From assembly GCA_020636275.1 (NCBI GenBank), contig JACJYD010000001.1:806001-870000 (forward strand): a stretch of 64,000 nt of DNA, given 5' to 3'. Under the pieces are notes generated by a model. The model did no database searches, was not told the DNA's origin, and saw only the letters and a list, made by a program, of their open reading frames with translations. This DNA comes from Lewinellaceae bacterium (GTDB lineage Bacteria > Bacteroidota > Bacteroidia > Chitinophagales > Saprospiraceae). The position numbers were made by a program, and so were the translations under genes. This document shows positions 1 through 6,468 of the stretch, in pieces (position 1 is the first letter of the stretch; each line of letters opens with the position of its first letter).

Positions 1-255
1 CTGAAATAAGGAAGCGAGGATGATCGTCGAAATGCCCGATCCGAACTCCACCACCGTCTTCCGCCCGTTGACGACGACGTCGTTGCAGATCGTCGCCAGC
101 GTGGAAAGGGGGATCGAGGAACTGGAAACCGGAAGGTATCGGTCCTCCGGAAACAGGTGGGCCAGCAGGCCGTAGGCGTAGGTTTCCTGCGCAATGAAGG
201 TGCGGCGGTGCAGGCCCTTGGGAGGGCGTGTCAGGTATTTTAAAAGTGTGTTCAT
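1..255 (-). CDS. Methyltransferase-like protein, 3' end beyond the window
   Basis: The minus strand is open from an ATG at 255 to the window edge (85 codons), so the C-terminal part is missing. Residues about 68-81 read VVEFGSGISTIILA, which resembles motif I (E-x-G-x-G-x-S/T) of class I SAM-dependent methyltransferases; that is the only functional clue. The N-terminus (MNTLLKYLTRPPKG) has no signal peptide. It lies downstream of the wzc-like kinase on the same strand, separated by about 165 bp holding a long inverted repeat, so it may be a late gene of the polysaccharide operon or the first gene of the next unit. Substrate unknown. Confidence 0.6.
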   Translation of the reverse strand, partial: MNTLLKYLTRPPKGLHRRTFIAQETYAYGLLAHLFPEDRYLPVSSSSIPLSTLATICNDVVVNGRKTVVEFGSGISTIILASLFQ

Positions 256-258
256 GAC

Positions 259-416
259 CACTCACCCCCGACCCCTCTCTCCAAAGAGAGGGGAGCGTTT
301 TGAGTTTGATAATTGGTGGGGGTGTCTTGTTTCAATATTTTTACAGCAAGTAAAAAGCGATTTCTTTTTGTGCTAAGAGCTCCCCTCTCTCGGGAGAGAG
401 GGGTCGGGGGTGAGTG
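259..416. repeat. Inverted repeat, 38-nt arms
   Basis: Arm 259-296 and arm 379-416 are near-perfect reverse complements rich in CCCCTCTCTC / GAGAGAGGGG, separated by about 80 AT-richer bases. Each arm can itself fold (CCCCTCTCT..AGAGAGGGG). It fills the whole gap between wzc and the next gene. No transposase or terminal duplication is seen; a MITE-like or transcript-end element is possible. Confidence 0.8.
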
Positions 417-419
417 CGA

Positions 420-2813
420 TCACGCTTTTTCCTCTTTTTTCTTTCTGCGTTTCTTCAGCACCCCGCCTTTGTCGGTCTCGATATAGCCGTAGCCGTATCC
501 ATAGCCGTATCCGTATCCATAGCCATAGCCGTACTTTTTATTGAGCTTGACGCCATTGAGCAGTACGGATACCCGCGGCAGTTTTTTGGCGCGATAAATA
601 TCCTCGATGATCTGGAGCGAGCTCATCTGCGTGCGGTGGAAGCGCGTCACGATGAGGGTCGAGTTGACGAATTCGCCGATCATGAGGGCGTCGGCGACGA
701 GGCCTACGGGAGCGGAGTCGACGATGATGCAGTCGAATCGCTCGCGGAGGTAGTCGAAGATATCGTGCATGAGGGGGCTGGTGAGCAGTTCGCCCGGGTT
801 GGGCGGTATGGGCCCGGAGGGCACGATGAAGAGGTCGGGACTGAAGGGCGTGGGCAGCAGAAGCTGATCGAGGCTGGCTTCACCGACGAGGTAGTTGGTG
901 ATGCCCGTGCCGGTGCTGAGGCCGGTATAGTTGCCGATCTTGGGTTTGCGCAGGTCGAGGCCGATGATGGCGGTGCGCTTGCCCGCCAGGGCCTGGCTGA
1001 TGCCCAGGTTGAGGGAGACGAAGGTCTTGCCCTCCCCGCTGATGGTCGAGGTGACGAGGATGACCTGGGGTTTGAGCTCGGCGGTGAGAAACTGCAGGTT
1101 GGTGCGCAGCAGGCGGAACATTTCGGCGATGGCCGAGCGGCTGCCTTTAGTCACCACGATGGGGCCCTTGTCTTTGGCCAGTCCGATGATGCCCATGAAG
1201 GGCGCTTTCGTATAGCGCCTGATGTCTTTTTCGGTGTGGACCTTATTGTTGAACACCTCCATGAGGGTCAGGAAGCCGGCTGGGAGGCCCAGGCCCAGCA
1301 TCATGGCCAGCATCCAGAAACGGCGCAGGTTGGTGCCGGTGACGCCCGTCACGATGGGCGCGTCGATAACGCGGGCGTTGCCCACCTGGGCGGCGAGGGC
1401 CAGGGAGGTCGATTCGCGCTTTTCGAGCAACATCAGGAAGAGGGTTTCCTTGATCTTTTGCTGCCGCATGATCTGGAGCAACTCGCGCTCATTGGCCGGA
1501 GCGGCGGCGATCTTTTCTTCGAAAGGATCCAGCTGCGCCTTCAATTGCCCCTGGCGCAGGTCGATCTCCTGCCGCAGGATGGCCAGGTTGCGGCGGATAT
1601 TGTCTTCGAGGTAGCTCAACTCTTCGAGTTGCCGGCTCAGCACCGGGTTTTCGGGGGTGGCGAACTCGAGCAGGCGCTGGCGTTCGAAGATGAGCTGATT
1701 GTATTTGCCGATAAAGCCGCTCAGTCCGCTTTCGAACACGTCGGAAACCACCGGCAGGGGTTCGGAGCGGGTGCTGTCGCGGTTGAAGATGGCCTCGATG
1801 TTGTCGAGCAATACTTTTTTCACTTCCAGATCGAGGATCTGTTCGTCGCGCTTGGTGGCCAGGCCGAGGTTGCGGCCGGCGCTTTCATTGACGCCGAGGG
1901 GAATGTCGCGGCTGCGCTTGAAATTCTCCACGTCCTTTTCCACGTCGTAGAGCTCCCGGGTCACGAAGTCGAGGCGCTCGTTGACGAAGGCCAGGGTCTT
2001 GAGGTTGGCCTCGTTCTTTTTCTGGATGATATCCTCGCTGTACACCTCGATGAGCTTGTTGACCACGGCTTTGGCCTTCTCAGCGTTGGCGTGATTCATG
2101 CCGATCTTCACCACGTTGGAGCGGATGACCGGATCGAGCACCAGGCTTCCGGACAGGCTGGCCGCCACATTGTCGGGCCACTGATTCTGGATGACGATCT
2201 GGGCGCCTTCCACCGGCATAAAGCGGTAGTCGACCTGCCAGGTCGCTTCGGCGTAGTTGAAGGGTTCGCCATACCGGCAGGGCAGGCTTTTATCTTCGTT
2301 GAGCACCAGGTTGAAGTTCTTTTCGTCGACGGGGTCGATGCGCAGGGTTTTGCCGTAGGCCTTATCCGCAGGCGTAGCCGAGGTGAGCACAACGGGGGTG
2401 TTGTTGTAGAATTCGGTGTTCTTGATCCGGCCTTCCACGAAATAGCTCACGTGGAGCCCCAGCGAATCCACTACTTTGCGCATCAGGGTGCGCGATTTGA
2501 GCACGGTGAGCTCGTTGGTCAGGTCGCCCGAAGCGGCGTTCCCGCCGCCGCCGCCGAGCAGGCCGCTCAGGTCGAGTTCCTGCTTGCCGGTATTGATGAT
2601 CATCGTGCCGCGTACCTGGTACACGGGCACGAGGTAGCGTTCCTTATACTTCACATAGCCCACTGCCAGGGCTGCACCGATCACAAAAAGATACCAGTGA
2701 CGCAGGAACCGGTAGATGAGCGAGCGCGTATCGAGGAAGAAGAGTTGGTCCTTTTCTTCCTCGGGAGGAGGATGGTTGTGTTGGCCGTTGAGGCCGGCTT
2801 TTGGGTAGTCCAT
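420..2813 (-). CDS. wzc: Wzc/GumC-like polysaccharide co-polymerase and tyrosine autokinase
   Basis: A 797-aa inner-membrane protein that in known systems controls polysaccharide chain export by cycles of tyrosine autophosphorylation. Order of parts: cytoplasmic N-terminus, TM1 about 37-55, a long periplasmic Wzz-type region with coiled coil, TM2 about 493-515, then a BY-kinase domain. The kinase has Walker A (STISGEGKT, about 589-597), Walker A' (IIGLDLRKPKIG, about 618-629) and Walker B (CIIVDSAPV, about 690-698). The C-terminus has an unusual (YG)8Y run, nine alternating tyrosines, then a basic tail KKRRKKKEEKA. Tyrosine clusters are the normal autophosphorylation target in this family, but this perfect dipeptide repeat is odd. 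It lies 69 bp downstream of the wza-like gene and shares the operon with a PHP-type phosphatase that would reverse the phosphorylation. Confidence 0.93.
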   Translation of the reverse strand: MDYPKAGLNGQHNHPPPEEEKDQLFFLDTRSLIYRFLRHWYLFVIGAALAVGYVKYKERYLVPVYQVRGTMIINTGKQELDLSGLLGGGGGNAASGDLTNELTVLKSRTLMRKVVDSLGLHVSYFVEGRIKNTEFYNNTPVVLTSATPADKAYGKTLRIDPVDEKNFNLVLNEDKSLPCRYGEPFNYAEATWQVDYRFMPVEGAQIVIQNQWPDNVAASLSGSLVLDPVIRSNVVKIGMNHANAEKAKAVVNKLIEVYSEDIIQKKNEANLKTLAFVNERLDFVTRELYDVEKDVENFKRSRDIPLGVNESAGRNLGLATKRDEQILDLEVKKVLLDNIEAIFNRDSTRSEPLPVVSDVFESGLSGFIGKYNQLIFERQRLLEFATPENPVLSRQLEELSYLEDNIRRNLAILRQEIDLRQGQLKAQLDPFEEKIAAAPANERELLQIMRQQKIKETLFLMLLEKRESTSLALAAQVGNARVIDAPIVTGVTGTNLRRFWMLAMMLGLGLPAGFLTLMEVFNNKVHTEKDIRRYTKAPFMGIIGLAKDKGPIVVTKGSRSAIAEMFRLLRTNLQFLTAELKPQVILVTSTISGEGKTFVSLNLGISQALAGKRTAIIGLDLRKPKIGNYTGLSTGTGITNYLVGEASLDQLLLPTPFSPDLFIVPSGPIPPNPGELLTSPLMHDIFDYLRERFDCIIVDSAPVGLVADALMIGEFVNSTLIVTRFHRTQMSSLQIIEDIYRAKKLPRVSVLLNGVKLNKKYGYGYGYGYGYGYGYGYIETDKGGVLKKRRKKKEEKA

Positions 2814-2882
2814 TTGGGGGCGTTAGTAGTTTTCTCAATAGTATATTCTTCTACAAGAGATCGGCTTACGGCCGTTCTCTTG

Positions 2883-3689
2883 TCATTTTCGGGTTAACGC
2901 CAATACGATCGACAATATCGACAACCCGGTCGTCACATACCCAATGATGCGCTGAGCGGGGTCGGCGACGGTGGCGATGCGTTGGCGGAGGGGCTCTATA
3001 TAAATGACGTCGTTTTGCGAAAGGTAGTAGTAGGGCGAAGCGAAGAGGTCGGGGCTTTGGAGGTCCACATTGCCGTATTCGCGCACGCCGTTCACTTCGC
3101 GGATCACCAGAATGTTGGTGCGGTTGGCGTAGAGGGTGAGGTCGCCCGCCATACCGATGGCTTCGAGGATGGTGATCCGGGGGTTGGACACAGTATAGGT
3201 AGAGGGCTTGCCCACTTCCCCCATGATGGTAAATTTGAAATTGAGAAACTGCACGTTCACCACCGCGTCGGTGAGGTAAGGCTTGACGAGGGTGAGCAGC
3301 AGGTTGCGCGCTTCGTTCTGCGTGAGGCCGGCTACCGCGACGCGCCCTACGACGGGGAAGTCGATGTAGCCGTCGTAGTTGACCATATAACCGAAGAGGT
3401 TCTGGGCGTTGAGGCCGCCGTTATTGCCGCCGAAGTTCATGTTGTTGTTTTGCCCCATGCGCACCTTATTGAAAGGCTGGGCGGCTTCCTGGTCGTAGCT
3501 GGTCACCTGGATGTAGAGGATATCGGCGGGTTGGATCCGGGGCTCGAGCTGGTTGAGGATGTCGGCGGACACAGAAACGGTGCGCTCGCCGTTGTGTTTG
3601 AAGTTGACGAGTTGCTTGTGGTAAACGCAAGAGGACGCCGTCAGTACGAGCAGCAGCAGGAAAAGTCCCCGGGTGTAGTTTTTTCTCAT
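2883..3689 (-). CDS. wza: Wza-like polysaccharide export lipoprotein
   Basis: A 268-aa outer-membrane export protein of the Wza/poly_export family. A lipoprotein signal peptide ends in LTASSC, so Cys21 would be lipidated. The poly_export region (PRIQPADILYIQVTSYD) follows, then an SLBB-type region (MGEVGKPSTYTVSNPRITI, about 155-175) and a hydrophobic C-terminal helix (VTTGLSILSIVLALTRK). This is the short form usual in Bacteroidota. It lies between the phosphatase gene and the kinase gene on the same strand; the kinase is expected to contact it across the periplasm. The ATG at 3689 gives the complete signal peptide and is preferred. Confidence 0.92.
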   Translation of the reverse strand: MRKNYTRGLFLLLLVLTASSCVYHKQLVNFKHNGERTVSVSADILNQLEPRIQPADILYIQVTSYDQEAAQPFNKVRMGQNNNMNFGGNNGGLNAQNLFGYMVNYDGYIDFPVVGRVAVAGLTQNEARNLLLTLVKPYLTDAVVNVQFLNFKFTIMGEVGKPSTYTVSNPRITILEAIGMAGDLTLYANRTNILVIREVNGVREYGNVDLQSPDLFASPYYYLSQNDVIYIEPLRQRIATVADPAQRIIGYVTTGLSILSIVLALTRK

Positions 3690-3747
3690 AGTTGCTTTTA
3701 GGGTGGTGTAATTCGAGACAATTTAAGATTTTTTTTATAAATATTTC

Positions 3748-3860
3748 TCACCGCCACGACGCTACGAACGCTAAGTTGGTTATGCGCAAGCTGCGGCCAG
3801 GAAAAACGCTCCTGTTGAATTAGTCGCAATGTGTCTTAGCGTTCTTAGCGCCTTAGCGGT
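3748..3860. repeat. ACCGC...CTAAG intergenic inverted repeat, copy 1
   Basis: Arm 3748-3775 (ACCGCCACGACGCTACG, then AACGCTAAG) is largely the reverse complement of arm 3834-3860 (CTTAGCGTTCTTAGCGCC, then TTAGCGGT), with about 58 bases between. The same element, with different internal bases, recurs at 53194-53293. It lies between the phosphatase gene and wza and could cause partial termination or RNA processing. Confidence 0.75.
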
Positions 3861-3868
3861 TATAAAAA

Positions 3869-4633
3869 TCAAAGTCGCGCATTCTTAAACGTATTCCCAT
3901 CCAAAACCTTCCGCACTTTCTTATCCTGCAGGGCCGCCTCCAGCTTGTCCGCATGCTGTTCGTGGTGCATGTCGGTAGCCAGGAAGTCGATCATGCCCAG
4001 TTTGAGCAATTTGAACGCCTGCTCCCGCACCTGGCTGCCGTAATGACCCGTCAGCGAGAGCAGGTTGAGCTGGAACTCGCAACTTTGCTCCTTTAGACGC
4101 TCGATGGCTTTAAAGTCACGCCAGTAGTAGGGATATCGTTCGGGGTGGGCCAGCACGGGCTTATAGCCTTTCGTCTGCATCCGGAACAGCAGGCCGAGCA
4201 AATTGGAGGCCGGCGCCACCCCCGCCATTTCGACCAGTACCCGGTCGCCGGGCAGGGTGAGGAGGTCGCCGTTTTGCAATAGCTCCTCAAACCGTTCATC
4301 CAAAAAATATTCCGCCGCCGCCCCGAATTCGATGCCGTCCCCTCCTTCGCTATCGCTTCGGCGGGCGCGCAATCCCTCCAAGACCAGATCTCTCCCCTCC
4401 AATATCCGCTCTCGGGTGTTGGGGTAATGATCGGCCATCACATGGGGCGTGGTATAGATCTTCCGGAACCCCATGGCCGCCAGCCGCCGGATGAGCGTCA
4501 GCGACTCCTCCACGGTCCGCACGCCGTCGTCGATCCCGGGGATGAGGTGGGAGTGCAGGTCAACGCCGAGCGATGAGAAGGAACCGGGGGTGGACGGTTT
4601 TTTGGAACGGAAGAACATGGACATTAAAAACAC
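3869..4633 (-). CDS. CpsB/YwqE-type PHP tyrosine-protein phosphatase
   Basis: A 254-aa cytoplasmic metal-dependent phosphatase of the PHP superfamily, whose known members dephosphorylate BY-kinases of capsule systems. Visible motifs: VDLHSHLIPGIDDGV (first metal-binding HxH and Asp, about 24-38), TPHV (about 61-64), AAEYFLDE, LAHPERY and ATDMHHEQH, all matching the family order. No signal peptide. It is the first gene of the operon, upstream of wza- and wzc-like genes, the usual arrangement. Several in-frame ATGs lie close together at the start (4633, 4624, 4618), so the exact N-terminus is uncertain by a few residues. Confidence 0.92.
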   Translation of the reverse strand: MFLMSMFFRSKKPSTPGSFSSLGVDLHSHLIPGIDDGVRTVEESLTLIRRLAAMGFRKIYTTPHVMADHYPNTRERILEGRDLVLEGLRARRSDSEGGDGIEFGAAAEYFLDERFEELLQNGDLLTLPGDRVLVEMAGVAPASNLLGLLFRMQTKGYKPVLAHPERYPYYWRDFKAIERLKEQSCEFQLNLLSLTGHYGSQVREQAFKLLKLGMIDFLATDMHHEQHADKLEAALQDKKVRKVLDGNTFKNARL

Positions 4634-5114
4634 GGCTTCGCCCTTGATATGTCGCAGGGACTATCAGCTGAAAATTAGGAAAAAGATTGAACTCCTGCAG
4701 AATTTGACTCTATTCAATACCCTTTAGGGCTTATTCCCCGAAAGGAAAAGCGGATGCGCGCGTTAGAGGGTGTGGGGAGGACGGAGTACCGAAGGGCTCC
4801 GTCGGCGTGTAGGTACGAATGGGAGTCTACTGCTATGTTCACGGTTTCTGGAAAAGTTATATCCAGTTCTTCAGGGTTATGTGTGAAATTGAGTAGCAAA
4901 ACTACTCAATCTTCGGGAAAAATGTCGGGAAAAGTGCAAAAAATCCGCCTTTGCTGATTTCCAGCGCCCCCTAATAACCCAATAACCCAAAATCCCATCA
5001 AACCTTCTAAAAACTCATTACCTTTAACCTTTAGGAAATTTAATTCATTCAAACCGCGTTTTTGAGTAAGGAACCAAAAACCACCAAACCATCAAACGAT
5101 TTAAACCTACAGAC
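4634..5114. other. Intergenic stretch between divergent genes, about 480 bp
   Basis: Contains a probable decayed coding remnant on the minus strand (4714-4905). The rest has no convincing gene. A short inverted repeat (TTGAGTAG, then CTACTCAA) lies at about 4891-4911. Bases 5019-5026 read TACCTTTA, close to the TAnnTTTG -7 box and in the right orientation for the SPOR gene at 5115, but no -33 partner is seen. Confidence 0.5.
4714..4905 (-). pseudogene. Possible remnant of a carbohydrate-enzyme C-terminus
   Basis: An open minus-strand stretch begins just after an in-frame stop (TGA, 4906-4908) and lacks a good start codon. It reads VVLLLNFTHNPEELDITF and later LHADGALRYSVLPTPS. The pattern of a short hydrophobic strand, LNF, then a polar loop and a closing strand resembles the C-terminal beta domain of GH13 enzymes, where such text is common. 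With no catalytic domain upstream, a gene remnant is the simplest reading; chance is a real alternative. Confidence 0.25.
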
Positions 5115-5714
5115 ATGAAAAAAATCTTATTAAGCCTCGTATGCCTGAGTTTTTTTGTCGCCATAGGCACGGTATCCGCCCAGAAGCAGTTGTCGAAAGA
5201 TGAAGAAAAGGAATGGAAGAAGACTGCGAAGGAATACGTAAAGAACCCGGCTGCCCTGGCGCAGTTGACAAAGGATAAGCAGGATCTGCAGCGCGTCAAT
5301 AATAGCATGGAGAGCGACTTGAACCTGTTGAAGACCCAGGTCAACGCCAAAGACAACCGCATTGCATCGCTGGAGTCGCAGGTCGATAACCTGAGCCTGG
5401 AGTTGGAAGCGGCCCGCAACGCCGCACCCCAGGAGCCGGTCTATACTATGCCTGCCGACAGCCCGGGCGAAGTCATGCCGATGGGCACGATTTTCCGCGT
5501 CCAGATCGGCGCGTTTGAGAAAGAGAAGAACCAGATCCCCACGACCCTCGAAAGCGGAAAGGACCTCTCCCTCGAGCAGTCGGGCGGCTTGCAGAAGATC
5601 GTTCTCGGCCAGTTCACCAACAAGGCCGACGCCGAGAAATTGCAAAAACACCTCAAGAAGATCGGTGTCAAGGATGCATTCATCGTAACCTACGTCGACG
5701 GCGTCCGCCAGTAG
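5115..5714 (+). CDS. Secreted SPOR-domain protein with coiled coil
   Basis: A 199-aa protein with a signal peptide (MKKILLSLVCLSFFVAIGTVSA). Residues about 25-105 are charged and helical, with heptad-like spacing (NNSMESDLNLLKTQVNAKDN), so a coiled coil is likely. Residues about 123-199 form a SPOR domain: it opens with IFRVQIGAFEKEKN and has the middle motif VLGQFTNKADAEKLQKHLKK. SPOR domains bind denuded septal peptidoglycan, so a periplasmic role at the cell wall is inferred; the partner is unknown. The gene stands alone and is followed by a palindrome and a strong terminator. Confidence 0.82.
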   Translation: MKKILLSLVCLSFFVAIGTVSAQKQLSKDEEKEWKKTAKEYVKNPAALAQLTKDKQDLQRVNNSMESDLNLLKTQVNAKDNRIASLESQVDNLSLELEAARNAAPQEPVYTMPADSPGEVMPMGTIFRVQIGAFEKEKNQIPTTLESGKDLSLEQSGGLQKIVLGQFTNKADAEKLQKHLKKIGVKDAFIVTYVDGVRQ

Positions 5715-5737
5715 GGGCGAAACATCTTTCGCCCCTA
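5712..5737. repeat. GGGGCGAAA palindrome, copy 1
   Basis: TAGGGGCGAAA, then CATC, then TTTCGCCCCTA: a palindrome of the same family as 9561-9592 and 51660-51803. It begins at the SPOR stop codon. A shortened second half (GGAAACATCTTTCGCC) follows at about 5747-5762. Confidence 0.75.
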
Positions 5738-5795
5738 ACCTGGGATGGAAACATCTTTCGCCACCCACAACCCCCGACACCTCCTGGTTTGTGAA

Positions 5796-5836
5796 AAAAC
5801 GCCCCGTGATGGAATGTCACCGGGCGTTTTTGTTTT
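5796..5836. terminator. Bidirectional intrinsic terminator
   Basis: Stem AAAACGCCC-GTGA / TCAC-GGGCGTTTT with one mismatch and a 7-nt loop, followed by TGTTTTTT on the plus strand and preceded by an A-run that serves as the T-run on the minus strand. It can end both the SPOR transcript and the convergent DUF559 transcript; the last codons of the DUF559 gene (stop at 5817-5819) lie inside the stem. Confidence 0.8.
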
Positions 5837-6209
5837 TTATCCAATCGTCCAGGGTTTGCACGATCGAAGCCCGATCCTTCAACACCTGCTCATTGGTGAA
5901 CCGCAACACCGTGAATCCTATTTCTTCCAACTGTTGCTGGCGGATCTTATCTTTCCTCTTCACATCCCACCGCTCATGGATGCTTCCGTCCACTTCAATG
6001 ATCAGCATCAGTTCCTTGCACATAAAATCGACGATGTAATTCAGCACCGGCCGCTGCCGGCAGAAGGGATAACCCCGGTATTCCTTTGCCCGGAACAGGT
6101 ATGACCAGATATAGATCTCCGCTTTGGTGCTGTTATTGCGCAGGCGCCGGGCCAAAGTTCTAAGCCTGGGATTGTAGTGGTAGCGGTTTGCAGGTGATGC
6201 GGGTTGCAT
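5817..6209 (-). CDS. DUF559 (Vsr-like endonuclease fold) protein
   Basis: A 130-aa protein matching DUF559: LARRLRNNSTKAEIYIWSYL near the N-terminus, then RQRPVLNYIVDFMCKELMLI, IIEVDGSIHERWD and a C-terminal VLRFTNEQVL. The family has a PD-(D/E)xK-like nuclease core, and the VDF / EVDG residues fit its acidic positions. Members are small and common in Bacteroidota; no member's biological role is well established, so catalytic activity is inferred. The gene is a monocistron between a terminator and a long inverted repeat. No restriction or repair gene is beside it. Confidence 0.85.
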   Translation of the reverse strand: MQPASPANRYHYNPRLRTLARRLRNNSTKAEIYIWSYLFRAKEYRGYPFCRQRPVLNYIVDFMCKELMLIIEVDGSIHERWDVKRKDKIRQQQLEEIGFTVLRFTNEQVLKDRASIVQTLDDWIKNKNAR

Positions 6210-6250
6210 GGTGGTTTTGTTTGGGCGGAGGAATGAAGCTGGAGGTTTTT

Positions 6251-6467
6251 CCTCCCCCGGCCCCTGCGGGGCGTCCCCCTCGGGGAGGGGGAACTTGGGA
6301 GGAAGTAGCTGAGGGAAGTCTCAATTAGCTTTGAAAAATGGGATGGCTCATAGTTCACAAAACCCTTGGTAAACTCATCATGCTCAGGAAAAAATCTACT
6401 ACTTCAAGTCCCTTCCTCCCAAGCTCCCCCTCCCCGAGGGGGACCGCCCCGCAGGGGCAGGGGGAGG
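6251..6467. repeat. GC-rich inverted repeat, about 55-nt arms
   Basis: Arm 6251-6305 and arm 6412-6467 are near-perfect reverse complements (CCTCCCCCGGCCCCTGCGGG at one end, CCCCGCAGGGGCAGGGGGAG at the other), separated by about 106 bases. It fills the gap between the DUF559 gene and the 3' end of the lamin-tail gene. The size and layout resemble the 259-416 element, with unrelated arm sequence. Confidence 0.82.
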
Positions 6468-6468
6468 C

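Noticed and set aside
414..2897. Very long plus-strand open frame (827 codons) opposite the wzc gene
   Set aside because: It is the antisense of a clear BY-kinase gene. High GC makes long reverse frames common. The translation has no known motif and is rich in His, Glu, Asp and Val in the style of antisense codons.
3748..3860. Attenuator or riboswitch in front of wza
   Set aside because: The same element occurs at an unrelated gap (53194-53293), so a dispersed repeat explains it better.
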